Shown here: positions 1 to 10,351 of the stretch, piece by piece
How the letters are laid out: every line of letters starts with the position of its first letter
Numbering within the stretch: the first letter of the stretch is position 1
Assembly: GCF_024139115.2 (NCBI RefSeq)
Contig: NC_085140.1
Coordinates: 339,202,966-339,266,965 of the forward strand
From: Armigeres subalbatus
Taxonomy: Eukaryota; Arthropoda; Insecta; Diptera; Culicidae
Direction of reading: 5' to 3'
DNA: 64,000 bases
Program-made: the position numbers and the translations under genes
Notes under the pieces: generated by a model
Told to the model about the DNA's origin: nothing
Databases searched by the model: none
What the model saw: only the letters and a program-made list of their open reading frames with translations

Positions 1-795
1 TACATCTACTTTGATCATTTGAATGTTACTTCGCAGACCTTGCGTTTTAGAAATCCCCGTTCAACAAACTGGGATCTTTACACAGAGTTGCTCTCTACCA
101 AATTTCATGGATATCTACCTTCTATAGAAACTACTACCGACTTGGATAATGCAGTTGATACTACAACGTTGCACATCGTGGAAGCTTTCGAAGAAGCTTG
201 CCCTTTACGTTCTGTAAAAACCTCAAGAGGAACCCCTTGGTGGAATTCCGATTTGGCTAAGCTAAGGAAGCAGTGCAGAAGGAGTTGGAACAGACGCCAT
301 TCAGCAGGGACGGAATCTTTCAAGTTGGCTCGCAAAGCTTACAGGAAGGCTCTACGATCTGCTGAACGATCCGGCTGGAAAAACCTTTGTGCAAATGTTT
401 CCAATTTGAGTGAAGCCAGTCGATTGAATAAAATTCTTGCGAGATCCAAGGATTTCCAAGTTGGCGAAATTCGCAAGCCAAATGGCGACTACACTTCTTC
501 TGATGAAGAATCGTTAGAGCACTTATTTGATACGCACTTCCCTGGATGTGTCGATATAACATCTTCGGATGATCCTGATGTCTTTTCATGTAGCTATGGG
601 TCTTGGGCTCAAGCACGTAGAATCATAACTACTGAATCGATTCAATGGGCACTTAACAGTTTTGCTCCATACAAATCTCAAGGAGAGGATGGGATTTATC
701 CGGTTCTACTTCAGAGAGGTTTTCAGCCTATTAAACATGTTTTGAAAAAGCTTTTAGTATGCAGTTTTGCTAATGGATATATTCCCATATCCTGA
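1..795 (+). pseudogene. LINE ORF2 fragment: endonuclease end and linker
   Basis: The frame is open from the first base of the window, so the apparent start at 19 is not a real start. The residues FRNPRSTNWDLY and the basic stretch with WNSDL, LRKQCRRSWNRR and YRKALRSAERSGWK are typical of the region between endonuclease and reverse transcriptase in LOA-like LINEs. The frame ends at a TGA at 793-795. The next codons still read like RT N-terminal sequence (KFIPKE, FRPISL-like) in shifted frames to about 970, so the stop is a decay mutation rather than the end of the protein. Confidence 0.7.
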
Positions 796-971
796 AGGGA
801 TATCACTGTAAAGTTTATCCCAAAGGAGGACGTGCTTCGTATGAAGAAGCAAAGAGTTTCAGACCCATCAGTCTGATCTATTTTTTTCTGAAATAGTTAA
901 AACGTATTATCAATCATCACATTCGTGATCTTCATGTTAATCAACATGCTTACCAATCTGGCAAGTCAACC

Positions 972-1938
972 GTGACTATTCTACACAAGGGAGTGTACGC
1001 TAGCGAGAAAGCATTCGCTCAAAAGCAATCGTGCTTGGGTGCTTTCTTAGATATTGAAGGTGCTTTCGACAACGTGTCTTTCGATGCAATATTGGAAGCC
1101 GCATGTTGTCATGGGCTACCTAATATAATAACCAAATGGATTCACCAGATGCTTAAAACCGACATCTCTACTCGACATTACGTCAAGCAGCGATTAGGAA
1201 ATTAAGTGTCTGCGGATGCCCTCAAGGGGAGTATTATCTCCACTTTTGTGGAATCTCGTTGCAGATACGCTATTGAGGTTACTCAATAATGGCGGTTTTC
1301 CTACCTATGGATTTGCCGACGACTATCTTACATTGATAGTGGGTTTGTGCATTACTACCTTATTCGACCTGATGCAAAATGCTCTTCAGGTAGTTGAAAG
1401 TTGGTGTCGCCAATATGGCCTTTCGGTCAATCCGAATAAAACATCTATTGTTCTTTTCACGGAAAAACGTAATCGTAATGGTATTCGTCCATTACATCTT
1501 TTGGGTTCTGAAATCAATGTAACTGATCAAGTAAAGTACGTGGGTCTAATTTTGGATTCAAAGCTTTCCTGGACTCCTAACATTGAGTTCAGAATCAAAA
1601 AACGTGTATGGCTTTCGGCCAATGCCGACGAACCTTTGGTAAAACTTGGGGTCTTAAACCCAAATATATCAAATGGATTTACAAAACAGTTGTACGACCA
1701 ATTTTGGCTTATGGATGTCTTGTGTGGTGGCAAAGGGGAAGTGAGGACAATTCAGTCTAAATTAGGCCATCTTCAAAGGATGTGCCTAATGGCAATGACT
1801 GGTGCGTTCTCTTCAACTCCACGGCTGCTCTCGAAGTTCTCTTCGACGTGGCCCCACTACACATACATCTCAGACAAGAAGCATTTTCTTGTACTTACCG
1901 ACTATGGGTACTCGGTTTTATGGAAGAGAATCCTGTAA
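972..1938 (+). pseudogene. LINE reverse transcriptase, frameshifted
   Basis: Two overlapping frames encode the RT palm. The first (972-1205) has FLDIEGAFDNVSF, carrying the first catalytic aspartate. The second (1216-1938) has RGVLSPLLWNLVAD, then YGFADDYLTLIVG with the FADD form of the catalytic YxDD box, and KYVGLILDSKLSW in the thumb/connection region. A short disruption near 1200-1215 hits the block that should read CPQGG: the copy has CLRMPSRG-like sequence. The element is non-functional as read. Confidence 0.85.
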
Positions 1939-2935
1939 ACCGCAGTTCTACACACACTTCGTTGTTACCGCTTATGGTTAATTGGGACAAAATTTTCCTT
2001 GCTCCAAGTGATCTCACACACGTTAGTAGGTTTCCTTATAGGACATTTTCAACACAATTCCCTTCGCGGGATGGCTATTTGGAGAGAAGTATGTCGGACA
2101 GCATTTTTTGTTACACTGACGGCTCCTCCTCGAAGGTAGAGCAGGTGCAGGCGTCTATTCGCGTGAGCTGAGATTGGAACAGTCACACTCACTGGGTACA
2201 CACTGCACTGTCTTTCAAGCGGAAATATTTGCCATCATGTGTGGAGTGCAATCTGCACTGCAGCAACGCATTATGGGCAAAGTAATATACTTCTGTTCAG
2301 ATAGCCAAGCAGCTATTAAAGCTCTCGCCTCGGCCAACTCAAGGTCGAAGTTAGTAATCGCATGTCGAACTCAAATTGAGGAACTGAATTCAGTTAATAC
2401 TTTACACCTTATATGGGTACCTGGCCATTCTTCCATAGCTGGAAACGAATTGGCTGATGAGTTAGCTCGTAATGGAGCATCGCATGACTTTATTGGTCCT
2501 GAGCCAGCTATTCCAATATCCAAGTGTTGGGTGAAGCTTTTGATCAACTCTTGGGCTGTCACTCAGCACAAATGGCATTGGAGTAGTCTGGATTCATGTC
2601 ATCAAACAAAATTGTACATCCGGGAGCCATCTCCGGTAGTGGCAAGCTATTTAGCTAATCTGTCTAAACAGAATTGCAGTGTCTTAGTCAAGGCCTTGAC
2701 AGGTCACTGCCGACTGAACTATCACATGGCAAATATTCAACGCGTTGAATCATCTGTTTGTGATAGTTGTGAATCCGATTATGGAACTTCTTATCATCTA
2801 ATATGTAACTGCCCAGTCTATGCACAATTGCGCTTTCAAATATTTGGTAAACACTTACTTAGTGAAATTGACTTCAGAAACCTGAATCTTCAGAGTATTT
2901 TGTTGTTCATAACCCGTTGTGGTAAGGAGTTATAA
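1939..2935 (+). pseudogene. LINE RNase H and C-terminal Cys/His domain
   Basis: RNase H motifs appear in order: FCYTDGSSS near 2107, FQAEIFAI after a frameshift at about 2170, FCSDSQAAIKAL near 2300, and WVPGHSSIAGNELADELA near 2420-2470. These contain the expected D, E, D and H/D positions. The C-terminus has CDSCES, then HLICNCPVYAQLR, a Cys/His arrangement seen at the end of I- and LOA-group ORF2 proteins. The stop is TAA at 2933-2935. In the element RNase H would digest the RNA template during integration. Confidence 0.85.
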
Positions 2936-3141
2936 GCTCTTGTACGCTTATGCGTTGTATGCCCTCTTCAAGGGCCCTTTTCCAAACATTCCCTTTGTTC
3001 TCCCATCCACATTCCTTTCCTTTTTGTTCACTTCCTTTTCCGTCAGGTGTGTGATGAAAAGGCTGTGAAGGCGATGGCACAAATCTCCCAAATTGAGGTG
3101 AACGTGCCCCTGGAGCCGATGTTCTGATACCTGATACCTGA

Positions 3142-4343
3142 TATTTGTCTTATTTGTCTTATTTGTCTTATTTGTCTTATTTGTCTTATTTGTCTTATTT
3201 GTCTTATTTGTCTTATTTGTCTTATTTGTCTTATTTGTCTTGTTGTCTTGTTGTCTTATTTGTCTTATTTGTCTTATTTGTCTTATTTGTCTTATTTGTC
3301 TTATTTGTCTTATTTGTCTTATTTGTCTTATTTGTCTTATTTGTCTTATTTGTCTTATTTGTCTTATTTGTCTTATTTGTCTTATTTGTCTTATTTGTCT
3401 TATTTGTCTTATTTGTCTTATTTGTCTTATTTGTCTTATTTGTCTTATTTGTCTTATTTGTCTTATTTGTCTTATTTGTCTTATTTGTCTTATTTGTCTT
3501 ATTTGTCTTATTTGTCTTATTTGTCTTGTTGTCTTATTTGTCTTATTTGTCTTATTTGTCTTATTTGTCTTATTTGTCTTATTTGTCTTATTTGTCTTAT
3601 TTGTCTTATTTGTCTTATTTGTCTTATTTGTCTTATTTGTCTTATTTGTCTTATTTGTCTTATTTGTCTTATTTGTCTTATTTGTCTTATTTGTCTTATT
3701 TGTCTTATTTGTCTTATTTGTCTTATTTGTCTTATTTGTCTTATTTGTCTTATTTGTCTTATTTGTCTTATTTGTCTTATTTGTCTTATTTGTCTTATTT
3801 GTCTTATTTGTCTTATTTGTCTTGTTGTCTTATTTGTCTTATTTGTCTTATTTGTCTTATTTGTCTTATTTGTCTTATTTGTCTTATTTGTCTCATTTGT
3901 TGTCTTATTTGTCTTATTTGTCTTATTTGTCTTGTTGTCTTATTTGTCTTATTTGTCTTATTTGTCTTATTTGTCTTATTTGTCTTTATTTGACTTATTT
4001 GTCTTTTTTGTCTTATTTTTTTTTTTGTCTTTTTTTTCTTATTTGTCTTATTTGTCTTATTTGTCTTATTTGTCTTATTTGTCTTATTTGTCTTATTTGT
4101 CTTATTTGTCTTATTTGTCTTATTTGTCTTATTTGTGTTATTTGTCTTATTTGTCTTATTTGTCTTATTCGTCTTATTTGTCTTATTTGTCTCATTTGTC
4201 TTATTTGTCTTGTTGTCTTATTTGTCTTGTTGTCTTATTTGTCTTATTTGTCTTATTTGTCTTATTTGTCTTATTTGTCTTATTTGTCTTATTTGTCTTA
4301 TTTGTCTTATTTGTCTTATTTGTCTTATTTGTCTTATTTGTTT
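3142..4343. repeat. 1.2-kb satellite of 9-bp unit TTATTTGTC
   Basis: About 130 head-to-tail copies of TTATTTGTC. The array is very homogeneous, broken by a recurring 6-bp unit (TTGTTG in place of a full unit near 3240, 3528, 3822, 3930 and 4210), a T-rich interruption at about 3995-4040, and single-base variants near 3893, 4137, 4170 and 4190. Because 9 is a multiple of 3 and no unit holds a stop, several frames stay open (SYL, LIC and FVL repeats); these are not genes. The recurrence of the shortened unit suggests block duplication inside the array. Confidence 0.97.
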
Positions 4344-4748
4344 TACTTACACCAGCACCACTGTTATCACCCAAATACTTTTCAAAGCTTGTGTGGAAAC
4401 CTTGTACAGAAATCCTCCCACGATATTTTCTAATGTTGTTCTAGAAACGGCTCATGTTTTCATTTTCCAAAACCAGCTGGAGTTTGTTTATTTTGATTTC
4501 CTCATTGCGTGATTGGTCGGCGCTGCTGCTGTTCTCTCGCCGAACCACTGCATGAGTGATAAATTTCTTCCCCATTGTTGTCAATTCCTTTTGTTCTCCG
4601 TTTACGGCAAATTCTCAAGCAATTGTAAACTGCATAATGATGAAATAATTTTGGCGACACTGACAGCGTCATTCTGGCGGGCTGAATTGGGCAATTTTCT
4701 CTCTCAGAGAGTGCTACCACGTGCTTTTTTAACGGAAAACCCTTCCCT
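4344..4748. other. No gene seen
   Basis: This 400-bp stretch separates the satellite from the next LINE fragment. It has mixed composition and no recognisable domain, RNA gene or terminal repeat. The short open frames here are below what I would support. Confidence 0.6.
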
Positions 4749-6328
4749 CAGACCTTAACGACGCAGCGGAGAACAACGTCGGGTATATGGGACGAAGTCG
4801 ACGGAACAATTGGTTCGACGATAAGTGCAGACAGATTCTGGAGGAGAAGGACGCAGTGCGGGTGGTCGCGCTGCAGCAAGGTACCCGGCAGAACGTGGAA
4901 CGTTATAGACGGAAGCGGGGACAGCAGACCCGCTTTTTTCAGGAGCAGAAACGGAAGCGGAGTGCGAGGAGATGGAACAGCTGTGCCGTTCTCAAGAAAC
5001 ACGCAAGTTCTACCAGAAGCTCAACGCATCCCGCAAAAGCTTCATGCTACGAGGCGAAATGTGCCGGGATAAGGATGGGAGCATCTGGGACGAACGTGGT
5101 GATCGACAGCAACACTACGAGGAACATTTGAATGGCGCTGGGAGTACAGGCAGTGAAAGTCAAGACAGCGGAGGAGATGACTACGTCAGTTCAGCGGACA
5201 ATGGAAGCCAACCAGCCCCCACCTTGAGGGAAGTTAAGGATGCCATTCAACAGCTAAAGACCAATAAAGCAGCTGGTAAGGATGGTATCGGAGCTGAGCT
5301 CATCAAGATGGCCCCGGAAAAGCTGGCCACTTGCCTGCACAAACTGATAGTCAGAATCTGGGAAACCGAACAGCTACCGGAGGAGTGGAAGGAAGGGGTT
5401 ATATGCCCCATCTATGAAAAAGGCGACAAGCTGGAGTGTGAGAACTTTTGAGCGATCACCATCCTTAATGCCGCCTACAAAGTGACATCCCAGATCATCT
5501 TCCGTCGTCTGTCACCATTAATGAAGAAGTTCGTGGGACGATATCAAACCAGCTTCGTTGACGGCCGCACGGCCGTTGACGGCCACAGACCAGATCTTTA
5601 CTGTACGGCAAATCCTTCAAAATGCCGTGAATACCAGGTCCCAACGCACCATCTGTTCGTTGATTTCAAGGCGGCATACGAGAGTATAGATCGCGTAGAG
5701 CTATGGAAAATTATGGACGAGAACAGCTTCCCTGGGAAGCTTACCAGACTGATCAAAGCAACGGTGGATGGTGTGCAAAACTGTGTGAAGATTTCGGGCG
5801 AACACTCCAGTTCGTTCGAATCGCGCCGGGGACTAAGACAAGGTGATGGATTTTCGTGCCTGTTGTTGAAGTTTGCGCTAGAAGGTGTCATGCGATTACG
5901 ATTTTCAACAGATCCAGTCAATTTATTTGTTTCGTGGATGATTTGGACATTGTCGGCCGAACATTTGAAAAGATGGCAAAACTGTACACCCGCCTGAAAC
6001 GTGAAGCAATAAAAGTTGGACTGGTGGTGAATGCGTCAAAGACAAAGTACATGCTTGTGGGCGGAACCGAGCGCGACAAGGCCCGCCTGGGAAGCAGTGT
6101 TACGATAGACGGGGATACCTTCGAGGTGGTCGAGGAATTCGTCTACCTTGGATCCTTGCTAACGGCTGATAACAATGTTAGTCGTGAAATACGAAGGCGT
6201 ATCATCTGTGGAAGTCGGGCCTACTACGGGCTCCAGAAGAAACTGCGGTCAAAAAAGATTCGCCACCGCACCAAATGTTTCATGTACAAGACGCTAATAA
6301 GTGATCTACCGTGTTACGGGACGACCTT
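4749..6328 (+). pseudogene. RTE-like LINE fragment A1: reverse transcriptase
   Basis: The segment encodes the linker and RT of an RTE-like LINE in at least four frames. WFDDKCRQILEEK near 4810 is the usual post-endonuclease linker. LKTNKAAGKDGIGAEL and EEWKEGVICPIYEKGDKLECENF (5240-5449) form the RT fingers, ending in a TGA where the family has arginine. LFVDFKAAYESIDR near 5660 holds the first catalytic Asp, RRGLRQGDGFS near 5830 follows, then CFVDDLDIVG near 5925 is the FxDD box and EEFVYLGSLL near 6140 the downstream block. The 3' end is missing: similarity stops near 6300-6328, where an antisense piece of another copy begins. The RTE assignment is from memory of family motifs. Confidence 0.8.
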
Positions 6329-7265
6329 GTGGATATTCTTACGGGGGAAGAAAGTGCTTCGGACTACCATTCCGCGGGAGGCTGCAAAGTTTATGCATCG
6401 TTGGCCGTTGTCGTTCGATGTGGTATGCAGACTATCCGGTCCGATAACCGGTCTATACATTTCCTCCCTTCCTACCTGAACGTTCATGTCGCCGATGACG
6501 ATTTTGACGTCCCGCAGTGGGCATCCATCATATGTCTGCTCCAGCTGTGCACAGAACGCTTCTTTTTCGTCGTCGGGTCTCCCTTCGTGTGGGCAGTGCA
6601 CGTTGATGATGCTATAGTTGAAGAAACGGCCTTTTATCCTCAGCTTGCACATCCTTGCGTTGATTGACTGCCACCCAATTACGCGTTGGTGCATCATGCC
6701 CAGCACTATGAAGCCGGTTCCCAGCTCGTTGGTGGTGCCACAGCTTTGGTAGAAGGTAGTCGCTCGATGCCCGCATTTCCACACTTTCTGTCCTGTCCAG
6801 GAGATTTCCTGCAGCGCTACGACGTCAAAGTTGCGGGGATGTAATTCATCGTAGATTATCCTGTCGCAATCTGCGAAGCCTAGCGACTTGCAGTTCCACG
6901 TTCCAAGCTTCCAATCGTGATCTTTCATTCGTCGCCTTGGTCGTTGCTGATTGTATCGAGTCGTATTATCTTCTATGTCGTTCGTAATGGCTGTTTTTAT
7001 AGGCGGCTTATTGGGCCTGCGCAAACCTCCTGTCTCGTCGGAGGGCCGTCGTGTCAGGGCTGTTTAGCGTCCCACCTAACACTAGGACTTGGGCTTGTGC
7101 GCTTTAAGCGGCACATGGTCGCTTTGTCGGAGCCTACTTGCGGATACTTGCAGCTTTTTATAGAGAGTCCACTGTCAAACCCCACCACATCCTAAACAGG
7201 CACCACAACTCGCATATGGCCTAGGAAGGGATCGTCAAGCCCTTGGACATAGTCTCTGCTGCCCC
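6329..7265 (-). pseudogene. RTE-like LINE fragment B3: 5' UTR and endonuclease
   Basis: On the minus strand this encodes most of an apurinic-type endonuclease: WKLGTWNCKSLGF near 6910, FDVVALQEISWTG near 6820, INVHCPHEGRPDDEKEAF, and VIGDMNVQVGREEMYRP near 6480. It ends at ARKN/PRKNIHK near 6330, before the SDHYL catalytic block. The 5' untranslated part (7025-7265) matches that of the copy at 46413-49319 and ends at the same base pattern (GGGCAGCAG on the minus strand), so the 5' end is intact while the 3' two thirds are gone. That is the reverse of normal LINE truncation. Confidence 0.85.
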
Positions 7266-8340
7266 CGTGTGAACATTTGGTCACAGTTTAAACTGATAGC
7301 TTGACCAGCCATAGGTGGTTGACCAATATCAGGTATGTCTCGTCGCGGCACTTACTTTCGGAAAAAATCAATATTTTGATGAATTTTGTGGAAGAACGAT
7401 CGCTCCCACTGATGTTTTTGAATTATTTATATAATTCTTTATCAAATACACATAAAACCCTATAAAATTATTCATTTTTAATCGAGAAATATCCGAAACA
7501 AATAGAGGGTATCATGTGTGTCTTGTTTTCTCTACATTTAAAATGTTCTGTTCTGTGTTATAGAGTGTTTGTTACATTATCCCAACTACAAAACAATCCG
7601 GATATTGAATTTTGATTACATTTATTTATCCGTTTCAAAGGAATCAAACTATTCGGCGCTATTTTACCTGAATACATCAAACCGCTATTTTGTTCACAAA
7701 TAGTTTGTTGCGGTTTTCTCGGAATTGTAAACAATAAGTAATTCAAAAATCCATAAAGATTTGTGAGCGATAATCCGCAACGCGTAGTCAGATCAATGGT
7801 CAATCGTCTCCTTAAAAGTCACACTTGTTTGCCTTTGACAGTATGTACCACTGTACCAGTTTTGTATACCTACTACAAAATGCCACTTACCATCAGCATC
7901 AACCTACAAATACCGGTCTAGTCATCGATCATTATAATCGGGCAGCGGGTCACTGTGAAAACTGATTTATAGCGTTTATTAGCGCGTAGAGACAATATCG
8001 AACCATCATATGCGAGAGCGAAATGTCACGAATGTATGAGTCCATGAATGTTAAACCCCCATCTGATAAAGGTTACGCCGACTCACTACAGGGAAATAGG
8101 TAAAACATATCCGATTACGACCTCCGTTGAAATTTCTTGCTCGCATGTTTACATTTGAAACTGATCAGAGATTTCCGTTTGACCGACTTCTTCGCCAATG
8201 ATGGTTTCACCTGAACGGAATCTTCACTGGAGAAGCAACAGCCGCAACTCTAAAGCACAAAAGCATGCTAACAACCATGCTCGGATGTAAGAGGCAAAGC
8301 AACGCAAAACATGTACATTCGAATTTGCAGCAAAGCGTGC
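7266..8340. other. No gene seen
   Basis: Low-copy-looking AT-rich sequence without a recognisable domain or terminal repeat. A TATAAAA lies at about 8344 with an ATG only some 14 bp later, too close for a normal TATA-driven start codon, so I do not call the 100-residue frame that follows (8364-8666). Confidence 0.5.
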
Positions 8341-8570
8341 AACTATAAAACATTCAGCGAACAATGATCAAGAAACGTAAACACACGATCACGGCGATCG
8401 GAGCGAAACCGCCCCTCGATCGTGGAAAAGTGCAAGAGCACCAGTACATAGTATCGACATTGATCTACATATTGAAAGTGACTTTTGGAGGTCTTCGTTG
8501 CCGATGCAGCAGCACTATAGTTCGTGAAGTTATGGTTCTCTTTGTTGAACTTTCTGCAAAAGCATATCCG

Positions 8571-8706
8571 AGATCATACGCTGATGATCATGACCGATGC
8601 AAAAAAAATGTTACACGCCTTACAGAAAGTGAAAATTATGATTTTTTACTTGTTACGTCGATATAGACCATGGAAAGGTCATTAAGTTGACTACAAAGCG
8701 AATCGC
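8571..8706 (+). repeat. Direct repeat, left copy flanking the KIX locus
   Basis: About 136 bp that recurs at 10352-10487 in the same orientation. The shared blocks include CTTACAGAAAGTGAAAATTATGA-like sequence (one base different in the other copy), ACTTGT, CGATATAG and TTGACTACAA. By eye identity is roughly 80 per cent. No target duplication or terminal inverted repeat is evident. Confidence 0.7.
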
Positions 8707-9681
8707 TCATGTTGTACTATCTTATACTCACATTACCTAATCGATTATCTCCGACAAGATCGCACTCCTTATGACAACAGTAATCACGAATCGTTGATAC
8801 TAAGCAAATGTTAAATGAAGTACGTTTGTAGTTGACCTTCACTATGTTTTCATGTTTAAAATAGTGATTTTTTATCTTATTCGGTTTTATATCAGTCCTA
8901 TCTATGCTTCTCACATTGTGTAAAGCTCTATCAATTTATTTCTTTGAAATTGCTATTGTGTAATTTTAGCAAATTTGGCATTAATAAAATTGTATCTTTA
9001 TCTTCCAATGAAATGATTTCATTTGCTAAAAAAAATGTAGATAAAAGGCTTTCTTTCACTTGATATTGTTATATACCAACACTTCACAGTATGTATCGTA
9101 AACAAGGTTTTTTTTATTGTAATCATTACTTATTGCACACTGAGTGGTTTGACCCAACAATTTTTCTGTTGTATATTTGACGTTTTACACTTCGATCATT
9201 CTTACGGTTGCTTAATGAGAAGTGAAATTAAAAGTTTTCATACACCATACACCATTAAATTAGTTCAGTATATAATTCGCTTACCCCACTTGTCCTCTCG
9301 ACAGTCGAAAATAAAACTTCCACTAAATGCCTCTTCGGCATAATGTCATTTTCTCCGAATGTCTTTGTCGAACACCATTTGCTTTACACATCAAATGAAT
9401 TGTATCATGAGTATCGTCAACTATATTAGCGCTTACCCTATTTAAGTAACATATTCAACATTGTCTGATTCAGTAAACTGAGTTAAATTAAAATTTTAGA
9501 GGATCTTAAATCAGAATAATATTGAAGAATTATACTTATTAAAATTTTGGAAAATTAAATCCAAATTGACAATTATACGGAGCAAGATTTTAATAGCTGT
9601 TTGAATTCAATGTTGAACAATGAAAATTCTTTCTTAAAAATGGTTATTAAAAATAACACAACTGTTGATTATCAATTTCCA

Positions 9682-10029
9682 TCATTTACGTTTATCTAGA
9701 CCTAACTGCGCCCTCCGTATCTGTAGTTTCCTGTGCATCTCCTTCCGGATCGAAGAGACCTTTTCCACCATCAAGTGTATGTATTCCGTTCGAGAGCTTG
9801 CCATCTGGAACATTTGTGCTTCGACTTTCTTCGCGTATACATAAATTTGGTTCATGCAATGCCGATGCGCCGATTTACGTAGTTGTGTAGTTGAAGTACA
9901 CGCAATCGCTTGGATTAACTTTTGGGCGAGACGAATGCGCAGATCGAATGACACGGTATAGCGCCACTCTTGAGGGTCCTGTAGCAGATCTGACTCACTG
10001 TCAAGTTGATCAATGCGGAGAACTGTCAT
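9682..10029 (-). CDS. Stand-alone KIX-domain protein (CBP/p300 type), 115 aa
   Basis: An intact intronless frame of 115 residues from the ATG at 10029 to TGA. The frame is open further upstream only from a non-ATG codon, with an in-frame TGA near 10107, and the ATG context (CAAAAATGA) matches the insect consensus. Residues about 21-101 match the three-helix KIX domain of CREB-binding protein: helix 1 around SFDLRIRLAQKLIQAI, helix 2 around YVYAKKVEAQMFQMA, helix 3 around SRTEYIHLMVEK and SIRKEM. In CBP this domain binds activators such as CREB and Myb. Nothing else of CBP (TAZ, bromodomain, acetyltransferase) is present; the N-terminus is acidic and the C-terminus basic (QIRRAQLGLDKRK). A TATA box lies about 125 bp upstream. 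The KIX call is confident; expression and function are inferred. A retrocopy pseudogene that happens to remain open is the alternative. Confidence 0.85.
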   Translation of the reverse strand: MTVLRIDQLDSESDLLQDPQEWRYTVSFDLRIRLAQKLIQAIACTSTTQLRKSAHRHCMNQIYVYAKKVEAQMFQMASSRTEYIHLMVEKVSSIRKEMHRKLQIRRAQLGLDKRK

Positions 10030-10066
10030 TTTTGAATGAACAGAAGAACCAGTTGCTATTTTCGAA

Positions 10067-10130
10067 TACGGACGCACTTTCTCAGAATCACTTAACACAC
10101 TTCCTCAGTAACGCTTAACACACTTTCTCA
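10067..10130 (-). repeat. 23-bp imperfect tandem repeat in the KIX gene leader
   Basis: On the minus strand CTGAGAAAGTGTGTTAAGCG, CTGAGGAAGTGTGTTAAGTG and CTGAGAAAGTGCG follow one another with a spacing of 23 bp, just downstream of the TATA box and upstream of the ATG. They would fall in the 5' untranslated leader or just around the transcription start. No known factor site is claimed. Confidence 0.7.
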
Positions 10131-10150
10131 GTATCGTGTCAGTGGAATAT

Positions 10151-10158
10151 TATTTATA
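10151..10158 (-). promoter_or_regulatory. TATA box of the KIX gene
   Basis: TATAAATA on the minus strand, 122-129 bp upstream of the KIX start codon. A start site about 30 bp downstream, near 10128, would give a leader of roughly 100 nt. This is prediction from sequence only. Confidence 0.5.
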
Positions 10159-10351
10159 CCAAATTGTATTATTTTCACAATCTACCTATTAAAAATAACA
10201 AATGCACATACACAAAACTAGATGCCTTATTTATACCTCCGAAGAGGTAGACAAATAGACGATTCTAAAAACCCATTTAGAGGTAGTTTCGATAGAAGAT
10301 GTAAAGGAGCTGGGAGTAAAATGGGCACCGGCATGCAACTTTCACATAAGA

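Larger units (their letters stand above)
1..3141 (+). mobile_element. LOA-like LINE, 3' part (5' end outside window)
   Basis: Reading on the plus strand, the order is end of endonuclease/linker, reverse transcriptase, RNase H, and a C-terminal Cys/His segment, followed by about 200 bp of 3' untranslated sequence. That order, with an RNase H domain, fits the LOA/I group of non-LTR retrotransposons; the linker (basic WNSDLAKLRK-like stretch) and the GVLSPLLWNLV block look LOA-like. The reading frame is broken several times, so the copy is dead. The 3' end shows a short tandem tail (TGATACC repeated) before the satellite that follows. The clade name is family knowledge from memory; RNase H and RT are directly visible. 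Confidence 0.8.

Noticed and set aside
3145..4512. Long frames encoding SYL, LIC or FVL repeats
   Set aside because: They are the three readings of a 9-bp satellite without stops; no start, no non-repeat sequence and no coding bias.
6300..6480. Apparent continuation of the A1 RT frame into RGKKVLRTTIPREAAKF
   Set aside because: From 6329 the DNA is the reverse complement of the B-family endonuclease; the likeness to the RT block KVLRT is chance.
8364..8666. 100-codon frame behind TATAAAA
   Set aside because: The ATG lies within the expected transcription start window and part of the frame overlaps a dispersed repeat; no domain recognised.
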